From NCBI GenBank assembly GCA_947446885.1, contig CANFHZ010000004.1:1-57243 (forward strand): a DNA stretch of 57,243 nt. Reading direction: 5' to 3'. Origin of the DNA: Comamonadaceae bacterium. Its GTDB lineage: Bacteria; Pseudomonadota; Gammaproteobacteria; Burkholderiales; Burkholderiaceae_C. Position 1 is the first letter of the stretch. Each line of letters starts with the position of its first letter. The notes beneath the pieces were generated by a model. The model did no database searches. It was not told the DNA's origin and saw only the letters and a program-made list of their open reading frames with translations. Positions 7,416 through 15,766 of the stretch are shown piece by piece. A program made the position numbers and the translations under genes.

Positions 7416-9779
7416 GTGCAAACTGCCCGCTTGGATCATGGGCTGGCTGTGCCAGACATGGTTCCCTTTTCCTCGGAAATTGCACCAGGCGTCATCAAAC
7501 TGCGCAACCAGCTGGGCTATTGCGCCACGCTTGAATTGGAAGGCATAGACTTTGAAACATGTGGTGATGACGAGGTCACGCTCTACAACCAAAAGCTAGA
7601 AGCTGCCATTCGGGCGCTCACTCCGGGCTGCGCGATCTGGGCCCACAAAGTCAAAGCAAAAGCGCTGCAGCGGTTCCATGTTCGCCTCGCGCATCCCACG
7701 TGCCAGGCAATCAGCGACAGCTACCTGGAAAAGCTCAATCGCGCTGGATTTGTTGAAACCCGCCTGTTCTTGACCATCGTCATGCAAGGGCAAGCCATCG
7801 CGGGCGGATCCTTGACCGATTACGTCACACGGGAGCGCGAGGCAACGCAGACCATGCAGGCCTTGCTGGTCCGCTTGGAGTCCACTTTGGGCCGCTACCG
7901 ACCCACGCGCATGCGCCAGGTCAGAAATGCCAAAGGTGTGCTCATTTCGGAGACCCTGTCGTTTTATGCATTTTTAGTCAATGGCCTTTTCGAAGAAATA
8001 CCCGTCACCACGCGACAGGCCAACCACCTGATTGCATCGGCGCGACTGACTTTTGCAGAGCGCAGTGGTGTCATCAAAATTGACTATGGATCGGGCAGAA
8101 CCCGCTATGCATCGTGTGTGGAAATTCGCGTGTATCCATCGGAAGAAGTCACACCGGTATCGATTGGTGGACTGCTCTATGTGGATGAAGACTATATAGA
8201 GACCCAAAGCTTCAGTCTTCTGGGCGACCGCGATGCCGTAGAAAAATTCCGTCGCCAGCGCTCGCTGATGCAAAGTGGCGGTGAGGCCAGTAACGCCGAG
8301 GTGGAGGCGATCGCTATCGTGATGGATGAGCTGCGTGCCAAGCGCGTCAGTGCCGGTGAATACCACTACAGCCTGACTGTATTTGGCGACAGCGTCGCAG
8401 CCATAGAGCACAACCGTTCCCAGGTCATGGCGGCGCTGGAGTCGGCGGAATTCAAAACGGTGGTGCAGACCACGGTGCCCGAGGCGGCATGGTTTTTCCA
8501 TTGCCCCGGGAATTGGCGCATGCGTACCCGTGTGGCCCTCATGACCTCCCGCAATTTTGCGACCCTGGCGCCCATGCACTCATTTATGCAGGGCAAAAAG
8601 ACGGGAAATCCCTGGGGACAGGCCCTGGCTTTGTTTAGCAGCCCCAGCGGGCAGCCCTACTACTTCAACTTCCATTTTTCAGATCCTGAAAAAGACAACC
8701 AGGCCGACAAGATTGCTGGCAATACCGTTCTTTTCGGGTCCACAGGTAGCGGCAAAACGACGCTGGAATGCTTTCTGATTTGCATGCTCACTGCGTACGG
8801 CGGTCGCACCATGATTTTGGATATGGATCGCAGCACGGAAATTGCCGTGCGAGCTTTCGGAGGCAAGTACCAGGCATTTCGACGTGGTGTACCGACGGGC
8901 ATCAATATGTTCCAGTGGCCAGATACGCCAAGCGCGCGCGCTTTTGCAAAGCGCATCGTCAATCTGTGCGTGACCCGTTGTGGCCGCCATCCGGTCACGA
9001 TCGAAGAAGAAAACCGGTTGGCCATTGCGGTCGACACGGTCTATCTACTCCCCCAACCTATGCGCCGATTGGGGATTGTTTTGCAAAACCTACCGGCTTC
9101 GGGTGGCAACTCCCTGGCCCAACGGCTGCGCCGTTGGGTGGGTGACGGAGACATGGCGTGGGTGCTGGACAACCCACAAGACACCTTGGATTTACAGCGC
9201 GCGCAAATATTTGGATTCGACTACAGCGAGTTCATCGATGACCCTGAAGTCAGCGGCATCTTTGTGGCTTGTCTGTTGGAGGCGGCCGAGACGCTCAAAG
9301 ACGGCAAGCCCTTCTGCTTGATTATGGAAGAGTTTTGGAAGCCGCTTGAGACGCCTGCACTTGAGCAGTTCGTCAAAGATCAGCTCAAAACAATCCGCAA
9401 AGAAAACGGCATGGTGCTGCTCACCACCCAGCAGCCCGACGACGTCACCTCGACGCCCTTGGCCAAAACGGCGATTCAACAAACCCAGACAGGCATCTTT
9501 CTGCCCAACCCCAAGGCATCTTGGCAGGACTACAAGCTGTTTGGTTTGACGCAGGAGGAGTTCGATCTGGTGAAGTCACTGCCCGAACAGTCATGGACTT
9601 TTTTGGTGAAGCAGGGCGGCAAATCCGCAATTTGCACCTTCAATTTAGGAGGCTTGCCCCAGGCCATCGCCATTCTGTCGGGCTCTAAGGAGAGCGTGAA
9701 CAAGCTGGATGCAATCCGCCAGAACGTCGGGGACGACCCGCTGGTATGGCTGCCTATTTTTCTGCGGGAGGTGCTATGA
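7416..9779 (+). CDS. virB4: VirB4 type IV secretion ATPase
   Basis: 787 residues, within the usual VirB4 range. The start is GTG 7416, just after GAGGTGAG. The Walker A motif is at residues 441-448 (GSTGSGKT), and Walker B is likely in FCLIMEEFWKPLE, followed by LLTTQQPDD, the conserved glutamine-rich motif after it. The N-terminal half is the CagE/TrbE/VirB family region. It is the largest ATPase of the inner-membrane complex, powering pilus assembly and substrate transfer. The end overlaps the virB6 start (ATGA). Confidence 0.95.
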   Translation: MQTARLDHGLAVPDMVPFSSEIAPGVIKLRNQLGYCATLELEGIDFETCGDDEVTLYNQKLEAAIRALTPGCAIWAHKVKAKALQRFHVRLAHPTCQAISDSYLEKLNRAGFVETRLFLTIVMQGQAIAGGSLTDYVTREREATQTMQALLVRLESTLGRYRPTRMRQVRNAKGVLISETLSFYAFLVNGLFEEIPVTTRQANHLIASARLTFAERSGVIKIDYGSGRTRYASCVEIRVYPSEEVTPVSIGGLLYVDEDYIETQSFSLLGDRDAVEKFRRQRSLMQSGGEASNAEVEAIAIVMDELRAKRVSAGEYHYSLTVFGDSVAAIEHNRSQVMAALESAEFKTVVQTTVPEAAWFFHCPGNWRMRTRVALMTSRNFATLAPMHSFMQGKKTGNPWGQALALFSSPSGQPYYFNFHFSDPEKDNQADKIAGNTVLFGSTGSGKTTLECFLICMLTAYGGRTMILDMDRSTEIAVRAFGGKYQAFRRGVPTGINMFQWPDTPSARAFAKRIVNLCVTRCGRHPVTIEEENRLAIAVDTVYLLPQPMRRLGIVLQNLPASGGNSLAQRLRRWVGDGDMAWVLDNPQDTLDLQRAQIFGFDYSEFIDDPEVSGIFVACLLEAAETLKDGKPFCLIMEEFWKPLETPALEQFVKDQLKTIRKENGMVLLTTQQPDDVTSTPLAKTAIQQTQTGIFLPNPKASWQDYKLFGLTQEEFDLVKSLPEQSWTFLVKQGGKSAICTFNLGGLPQAIAILSGSKESVNKLDAIRQNVGDDPLVWLPIFLREVL

Positions 9780-10873
9780 GTTCAGCAGTTATAGGGCTGG
9801 AATCGACGCTGGACCAACTGCTTCTGAATTACGCTGACCAGGTGAGTTCGGCCCTCTCCGTTGGCGTAGCAGGTGTCGCGGCCTCTGCCATCACCCTGCA
9901 TTTCACCCTATTGGCCTTCGCCGTCCTGCGCGGTGAAATCCAGGAGCCTATTTCTAAGGTTCTGAAAGATGGATTGGAGATGGTCATCATCTCCATCATG
10001 GCATTGGGCAGCGGGGTTTACCAATCGCGCATTGAACCGCTTGTGCAGGGTACCTTGTCCTTTCTGGTCGGAATTGTTTCCAATGGCGCGGCCAGAACCG
10101 TGGGGGAAGCAATCAGCCAGGTGATTGTTGGGAACGGCGCGGTCGTTAGCTACCAAGGTCGTACGCTGCCTGTGTACGGCGCCCTGTGGACGATAGCGCT
10201 TGAAAACGCAAACAGCTTTGGAATCCCGGACTTCACATACATGTTTGCCGCCCTCATGGTGTGGTCGGCTACTGCTGTTTTGAGCTTCTGCTGCCTCTTG
10301 CCCTGGCTGCTAAGCAAGATCGCCATCACCATGGGCCTGGCCGTGGGCACGCTGTTCATTTTGCTGGCGATGTGGGTACCCACGCGTAAATATTTTGTGG
10401 CGTGGCTTACTTTTCTGCTGGGTAACGTCTTCACGGGCATGTTTGTTGCCATGGTGTGCAGCATGTTACCCATGGTCTATGCCAACGTGGTGACGAAGAG
10501 CCTGAGTAACGCGGGGTCCTCGGAGTTCAACGCCATTTTGACGGGCTTGGACATTTTGATTGTTGCGGCTGGCCTCGCATTTGTTGCATTGCAGCTTTCC
10601 CAAATCGGCGCTCAATTGGCCGGTGGTGGTGTGGCCTTGAATAGCGCTGGAGTTGCCGGTGCCATCATCAATCAAACGGTCGCACAGCTTTTTAAACAAT
10701 CGCCTGCTGCAGCCAACAGCATCAAATCCAGTAGCACCGCGACGCCCTCCGGAACAGCTTCCATCGCAGCTTCGGGATCCGGTGCGGGCACAGGAGCTGG
10801 CACAGCTGGTCGAAGCGGTGGGCGGCTTGCCCAGGTGCTATCCGGCATAGGGAAAAGGGGAGCCAGCGGATGA
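9776..10873 (+). CDS. virB6: VirB6 / TrbL polytopic membrane protein
   Basis: 365 residues from ATG 9776, which overlaps the virB4 stop as ATGA. At least five hydrophobic segments are visible, including ITLHFTLLAFAVL, MVIISIMALGSGVY, LMVWSATAVLSFCCLLPWLL and TMGLAVGTLFILLAMWV. The tail is low-complexity, rich in Ser, Gly, Ala and Thr (about 315-355). This is the VirB6/TrbL fold, a core inner-membrane channel component. In this operon it precedes virB5, a reversal of the Agrobacterium order. Confidence 0.85.
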   Translation: MSSAVIGLESTLDQLLLNYADQVSSALSVGVAGVAASAITLHFTLLAFAVLRGEIQEPISKVLKDGLEMVIISIMALGSGVYQSRIEPLVQGTLSFLVGIVSNGAARTVGEAISQVIVGNGAVVSYQGRTLPVYGALWTIALENANSFGIPDFTYMFAALMVWSATAVLSFCCLLPWLLSKIAITMGLAVGTLFILLAMWVPTRKYFVAWLTFLLGNVFTGMFVAMVCSMLPMVYANVVTKSLSNAGSSEFNAILTGLDILIVAAGLAFVALQLSQIGAQLAGGGVALNSAGVAGAIINQTVAQLFKQSPAAANSIKSSSTATPSGTASIAASGSGAGTGAGTAGRSGGRLAQVLSGIGKRGASG

Positions 10874-11463
10874 GCACCAAAAGCACGTGCGTGGGCGCAA
10901 TTTTGTGCAGCATGGGCCAGCTGGCCACGGCGCAGGGCATACCCGTGATCGACGCTGCGAACCTGCTGCAGGCTGTGAACCAGGTTCTTGCATGGGAGCA
11001 GCAGTACAAGCAGATGCTTCAGCAAATCGACCAGCTGCAGCAGCAAACCGATCTGGCTACCAAGCACCTCAACGCGTCGACGGGTACCCGCATGCTGGGG
11101 AATATCTCTAATGGGATCACAGGGAGCGTGCTCGATTCCGGGTTTCAAAGGACCGTGTCGCAGCTGACAACGCATGCCGACCTCAATGCCTATGGCAGCG
11201 CCCAACTGGCGGCCCTGCAGCAAGCCACCACGACACGGTACAACCAGATCCAGTCCTTGATGGCAGCGATCAATCAAACCGTGGATCCAAAGTCCATTGC
11301 AGAGTTGCAGGGTCGTATCCAGACCGAGCAGGCCATGATTGCCAATGAGCAAAAGGAGGCGGAGCTGCTACGCATGTCCCTGGATCAGCAGCATAAATTC
11401 ATCGATGCGGCAAGGCTGCAATTCAATGCGCGGGCCAGTGTTCAACCATTGCAAGCGAATTGA
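10870..11463 (+). CDS. virB5: VirB5 / TrbJ-like minor pilus protein
   Basis: 197 residues with a short signal peptide ending near ATAQG. The mature part starts IPVIDAANLLQAVNQV and continues into a Gln-rich coiled-coil region (QQYKQMLQQIDQLQQQTD), the hallmark of VirB5/TrbJ proteins, which sit at the pilus tip and influence recipient contact. The ATG overlaps the virB6 stop (ATGA). The remaining helical part is about 90 residues (NQIQSLMAAINQTVD, LQGRIQTEQAMIANEQKEAELL). Confidence 0.8.
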   Translation: MSTKSTCVGAILCSMGQLATAQGIPVIDAANLLQAVNQVLAWEQQYKQMLQQIDQLQQQTDLATKHLNASTGTRMLGNISNGITGSVLDSGFQRTVSQLTTHADLNAYGSAQLAALQQATTTRYNQIQSLMAAINQTVDPKSIAELQGRIQTEQAMIANEQKEAELLRMSLDQQHKFIDAARLQFNARASVQPLQAN

Positions 11464-11465
11464 AC

Positions 11466-12155
11466 ATGTTTGCCAGGCATACCCAACGGAAAGCGGCCCC
11501 GCCGGTCATCGAGTTTGAGGCACAACTGGCGCGTGATGCCTATGCCAGCAAGCGCTTGGCCTGGACGGTGGCTTTTTGCGGCTTGTTGATTGCAGGCCTT
11601 GCCATCACCAGCCTCATTTTTCTGCTTCCGCTGAAGCAGACAGTCCCGTACCTGACCTATGTCGACAAGGCTACTGGAGTCACCCAAGTGGTGGACGTGG
11701 CCACCATTTCAAAAATCACCCAGGACGACGTCAACATCAAACACTGGGTGGGTCGCTATGTACAAACCCGCGAGCGCTATGTGTATCAGTTATTGCAAGA
11801 CGACTATGACTTTGTCATGGCTACAACCGATCCACGGCTGCAAAAGCAGTATGCGGCCATTTACGAGGATGGGCCCAATAAAAAGGATGCGGTGTTGCGC
11901 GATCAGCAGGAAGAGCGGGTACGCATCATCGCCGTGCAGTTATCACCCAGTCAAACCGGGCGTGCATCCGTGCGCTACGTCAAAGAGACGCTGCGCGCAG
12001 GGTCACGTGCACCGGACAAAACGGAGGCATTCGTCGCCGATTTGGCATTTGGTTGGGGCACAAACGGCCAGTGGACTGAGCGCAGCCTGCTGATAAACCC
12101 CTTGGGTTTTCGGGTGACGGCATACCGTGTCACTGCAGAGGTGGCAGATAAATGA
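11466..12155 (+). CDS. virB8: VirB8 inner-membrane assembly factor
   Basis: 229 residues from ATG 11466, just after the virB5 stop; TTG at 11460 is an alternative. A short cytoplasmic N-terminus leads to a single membrane segment (LAWTVAFCGLLIAGLAITSLIFLL), then a periplasmic NTF2-like domain with VPYLTYVDKATGVTQVVDV and LLINPLGFRVTAYR, both typical of VirB8. VirB8 nucleates assembly of the VirB complex and contacts VirB9 and VirB10. Confidence 0.9.
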   Translation: MFARHTQRKAAPPVIEFEAQLARDAYASKRLAWTVAFCGLLIAGLAITSLIFLLPLKQTVPYLTYVDKATGVTQVVDVATISKITQDDVNIKHWVGRYVQTRERYVYQLLQDDYDFVMATTDPRLQKQYAAIYEDGPNKKDAVLRDQQEERVRIIAVQLSPSQTGRASVRYVKETLRAGSRAPDKTEAFVADLAFGWGTNGQWTERSLLINPLGFRVTAYRVTAEVADK

Positions 12156-13129
12156 TGCACCGATACGCTGCAGAGTGCTTGATTTTGGTCGCGACCTGGG
12201 CCCATGCGGACAGCACCCCCAAGCCCAGTCCCCACGATAGCCGTATCGGCGTTGTGGACTACGCTGCCGACGAGGTCTACACCGTAGCGGTCTCCAAAGG
12301 CGTGCTGACACGCATCGTGCTGGGTCAAGGCGAGCAAATTATTGAAGCCGGTACCGGTTTCATTGTGACCTGCGAAGCGGCTTCCGAGTGGTGCATCAAA
12401 GCGGAAAAAGGTCAAGACCAGATTTGGGTAAAGCCCTTGAGTACAGCCACTTCCAACAACATGGAATTGAAGACCACCCGTGGGGATTACAGTTTTCGTT
12501 TCGTAGTGGTCAAAGGAGCCGAGGACGCGAAAGACGTTTTTTACCGGGTAATTTTTCGGCACCCGGTAAAGCTGGACAGCGGCCATTTTGCGCTGCGTAC
12601 GGCTGGCGAAGAACCACTTGCCAGCCCACCTGAGGAATCCGCCGTGGCAGCTCTGCGCCAAGACCCTGCACTGGTGTCAGCGGCACTTCCGGGTGTTTTG
12701 ATCCCAAACAAGACCCTGCAATCCCCGAAAGTCGTCGGGCTCGTTCTGCCCAATGTACGCAACTACGACTATTCCCGAAAGAATGCGCCCGATGCACGGG
12801 ATTTGGTGCCATCTGTGGTTTTTGACGACGGTCGGTTCACCTATTTGCGGTTCGACAAAGCACAGGAAGTTCCCACCGTGTTTGCGGTCGGTGCCGACGG
12901 ACAGGAGATGCGCGTAGCCACCCATAGCGAGCGTCTAGCGGGTGATCCCCAGCGCCCTGACGAAAGAGTAGAGAGCGACTACTTGGTCGTCCAAAGGGTG
13001 GCGCGCAAACTCGTATTGCGCTTGGGCGCGCTGGTGATCGAAATCATCAACAACCGGTTCGATCCTCGGGGTATAGAGACCTACAACGGCACCACCACGG
13101 ACAGGTTGGTCCGGGAGGAAAAACCATGA
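12152..13129 (+). CDS. virB9: VirB9 outer-membrane core complex protein
   Basis: 325 residues. The signal peptide is short (MHRYAAECLILVATWAHADS). The N-terminal domain has DSRIGVVDYAADEVYTV and LTRIVLGQGEQI, and the C-terminal domain ends YLRFDKAQEVPTVFAV…VQRVARKLVLRLG, characteristic of VirB9/CagX. It forms the outer-membrane core with VirB10. No VirB7 lipoprotein gene is visible beside it, although VirB9 normally pairs with one. The start overlaps the virB8 stop (ATGATG). Confidence 0.9.
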   Translation: MMHRYAAECLILVATWAHADSTPKPSPHDSRIGVVDYAADEVYTVAVSKGVLTRIVLGQGEQIIEAGTGFIVTCEAASEWCIKAEKGQDQIWVKPLSTATSNNMELKTTRGDYSFRFVVVKGAEDAKDVFYRVIFRHPVKLDSGHFALRTAGEEPLASPPEESAVAALRQDPALVSAALPGVLIPNKTLQSPKVVGLVLPNVRNYDYSRKNAPDARDLVPSVVFDDGRFTYLRFDKAQEVPTVFAVGADGQEMRVATHSERLAGDPQRPDERVESDYLVVQRVARKLVLRLGALVIEIINNRFDPRGIETYNGTTTDRLVREEKP

Positions 13130-14673
13130 AACAGTGGTTTTCCCGGAAAAAATCGGATGCGGCTTTGGAAGTAGATCCGCCTCTTTATGCCAGCCAGCCG
13201 AATGAGGATATGAAGGAGGAACCGTCCAAACCAGCCCCTGCGCATGGCCTGGGTCTGGAGCCCCCGCCAGAAGACATCAACGCAATTGGTGCGACCGAGA
13301 AAGCGTTTCCAATTTGGCTGGTCACGCTCCTAGCAGCCATGCTGGCGCTCATTCTGTTTGGCGCAGCCTTTTGGGTGAAAACATCCTTACCGTTCGCGAC
13401 AAACCGAAAAGAAGAGTACCCCAGCAAAAGGCTTTCGGCCGATGAGCCCGTGCGCAACGCGCCAAATTTAGACATTTCGCCACCCACGATGGTGCAGCCA
13501 GCATCCTTGGAATCACATCCTGGCGCACTGGCACCGCCTGCAATTGTCCCCGCAGTGCGTAGCACGGCAACACCAGATACGGTTTGTGGGCTGACAACGG
13601 TGCTGGATAAAACAAGCCTGCGCCCCGTGACAGATGCCAGCGGCGCGCCCATCCTGGTGGATTGCCACGGCGTATACAGCCCTCGGCCAGCCATCCCCGA
13701 GCCAGCCAGCACACCCGCGCACAGTGGCCACCCGCTTGAGAAGGAGGTATTGCCTGCGCCTTCCACGGGCAATTCAGGTCCTCCAGACAGGTATGCCGGC
13801 GAAGCACTGCTTTCGCACCAGCTCGTTACCAAGACCGATGTCCGACCGGTAAGTCCTGGCGCACCGCAACTGCCCAGCCCCCCTGTGGGCGCTGCGGATG
13901 TGCTGCGACAGCTTGAAGCGTTGCGCAGCGTTCCGGCCCATACCACGCCCGTGGCACCGATTCTGATCAACCCCTTGGGTACTGCGTCTGCGGCCGCGAA
14001 ATCAAGCCTTGCACCCAATACCCAAGGCCGTCCCGGCGATATGTTGGTAAGCGATAAAACGGAGCGCTCCTTCGCGGTCAAATCCATTGACGAGAACCTG
14101 GTGATACCTAAGGGTACACAGGTAGATTGTGGCCTGACGACCCGTGCTGTCACCGAAATCAGCGGGTTTGCTTCTTGCCAGGTGGCGCGTGACGTGTATT
14201 CGGCCAATGGTCGGGTTTTGTTGATCGAACGCATGGCCACGGTGGAAGGTGAATACGCCGCGCAATCCCAAGCGGGTCAGAAATACATCCATGTCCTGTG
14301 GACCCGGCTGAGGAAGCCTGGGGGAGTGACCATCGATATCGCCAGTCCGGCCACCGACGGTTTGGGTGGTGCAGGTATTGCGGCTTTTGTGGATAACCGG
14401 TGGTCAGAGCGCTTGGCAGGTGCCTATATGTTGTCTTTCATCAAAGACGCTATTGCGTACAAGACCGCTGTGGACGCGCAATCTGGACAGAGCGCTGTTG
14501 GCGCAATCGCCTACCAGAACACGATTCGCACCAGCGAAGCCATGGCTGAAAAAGTGCTCTCCAACACGATTGGCATCAAACCCATCCTGTATGCCAACCA
14601 AGGCGACCGGGTTGCCATCTATGTGGCCCGGGACCTGGACTTCTCCAAAATTTATGATGTCCGAGCCAAATAG
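13126..14673 (+). CDS. virB10: VirB10 energy-transducing core protein
   Basis: 515 residues. The cytoplasmic tail is about 60 residues long, followed by a single membrane segment (IWLVTLLAAMLALILFGAAF, about 63-82) and a long Pro-rich periplasmic stretch (about 95-280). The C-terminal TrbI/VirB10 beta-barrel domain has ENLVIPKGTQVDCGLTT, ASCQVARDVYSANGRVLLIE and the end NQGDRVAIYVARDLDFS. VirB10 spans both membranes and links ATPase activity to the outer pore. It overlaps virB9 (ATGA) and virB11 (20 bases). Confidence 0.95.
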   Translation: MKQWFSRKKSDAALEVDPPLYASQPNEDMKEEPSKPAPAHGLGLEPPPEDINAIGATEKAFPIWLVTLLAAMLALILFGAAFWVKTSLPFATNRKEEYPSKRLSADEPVRNAPNLDISPPTMVQPASLESHPGALAPPAIVPAVRSTATPDTVCGLTTVLDKTSLRPVTDASGAPILVDCHGVYSPRPAIPEPASTPAHSGHPLEKEVLPAPSTGNSGPPDRYAGEALLSHQLVTKTDVRPVSPGAPQLPSPPVGAADVLRQLEALRSVPAHTTPVAPILINPLGTASAAAKSSLAPNTQGRPGDMLVSDKTERSFAVKSIDENLVIPKGTQVDCGLTTRAVTEISGFASCQVARDVYSANGRVLLIERMATVEGEYAAQSQAGQKYIHVLWTRLRKPGGVTIDIASPATDGLGGAGIAAFVDNRWSERLAGAYMLSFIKDAIAYKTAVDAQSGQSAVGAIAYQNTIRTSEAMAEKVLSNTIGIKPILYANQGDRVAIYVARDLDFSKIYDVRAK

Positions 14674-15766
14674 TCTCCACGGTGACGAAAGCATCCGCGC
14701 CCTCGGGCAGCCCTTGCTCAGCCTCGTCAATGACCAAGTGGGTATCACCGAGGTCTGCATGGCTGAACCGGGCGTGTTCTTCATGATGATTGAGGGACGT
14801 TGGGATCGCATCGAAATCCCAGCCATGGACCGCAACCGCTGCCAACGGCTGGTGGAAGCCGTGTCCTATTACGTGCGCCAGGAGATCAAGGTGGAATCGC
14901 CTTTGCTGTCCACCACCTTGCCAACGGGTGAGCGCATCCAAGCCGTTATCCCCCCGGCCTGCGACGCTGCACAGCTCATCATCCAATTACGGGTTCCCGA
15001 CAGAGTCACCGGACGCAATCTGGAGTCCTACCGCGATGCAGGCATATTTTCCCGGTTCCGCTGGGTTGAATCTGAAAATCTCACCAAGCTGGCTCAGCAC
15101 CTGCATCCACCAGAGCGCGCCTTGATTGCGTATCTCAAAGAGAAAAACTTGTTCGATTTTTTATCGAGCGCTGTGGTCCACAAAAAAACCATCGCTGTCA
15201 TCGGAGACACCGGCAGCGGCAAGACCACCCTGATGAAGGCCTTGTGCCGCTGTATCCCGGGCACTGAACGCTTGGTGACCATCGAAGACAGCCGCGAACT
15301 CCTGCTACCCAACCACCCGAACACTGCGCATTTACTGTATGCCAAAGGCGGGAGTGCCGCCTTGAGAGCCACACCTGCCGACCTCATCGCAGCCTGTATG
15401 CGCTTGCGACCTGATCGGGTCTTATTGGCTGAGTTACGTGGTTCCGAAGCTTGGGATTTCCTCAAATTAATGACCACAGGGCATGCTGGAAGCATCACCA
15501 GTTTCCACGCCGAGAGCTGCGCACTGGCTCTGGAGCGCTGGGCCTTTATGGCGAAGGAACACGGCGACGCGGCCGCCTCCACCAGTGCAGACATCAAACG
15601 TCTGGTGGCCCTGACGGTCGATATTTTTGTGCACATCACTGCGCGAACGGTGTATGACCACAATGGTTTTGCAATCGGCGTCGACCGGTACGTAACAGAG
15701 GTCGCTTATGACCCTGCGGCCCGGTTGGCGTTTGCGATCGGGGAAGGTGGGGTGTTACATGCGTGA
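14654..15766 (+). CDS. virB11: VirB11 hexameric ATPase
   Basis: About 370 residues. The frame is open far upstream inside virB10, but similarity begins at the ATGATG at 14654/14657. Walker A is at residues 184-191 (GDTGSGKT); Walker B and the Asp box lie in RLVTIEDSRELLLP and RPDRVLLAELRGSEAW; the His box is in TTGHAGSITSFHAES. VirB11 forms a cytoplasmic hexamer that switches the machine between pilus building and DNA transfer. It overlaps virD4 by eight bases. Confidence 0.95.
   Translation: MMSEPNSLHGDESIRALGQPLLSLVNDQVGITEVCMAEPGVFFMMIEGRWDRIEIPAMDRNRCQRLVEAVSYYVRQEIKVESPLLSTTLPTGERIQAVIPPACDAAQLIIQLRVPDRVTGRNLESYRDAGIFSRFRWVESENLTKLAQHLHPPERALIAYLKEKNLFDFLSSAVVHKKTIAVIGDTGSGKTTLMKALCRCIPGTERLVTIEDSRELLLPNHPNTAHLLYAKGGSAALRATPADLIAACMRLRPDRVLLAELRGSEAWDFLKLMTTGHAGSITSFHAESCALALERWAFMAKEHGDAAASTSADIKRLVALTVDIFVHITARTVYDHNGFAIGVDRYVTEVAYDPAARLAFAIGEGGVLHA

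Noticed and set aside
13185-14240. Long open frame of about 350 codons on the - strand
   Set aside because: It lies antisense to virB10 throughout; its length comes from the Pro/Ala-rich codons of that gene and it has no ribosome site or family resemblance.
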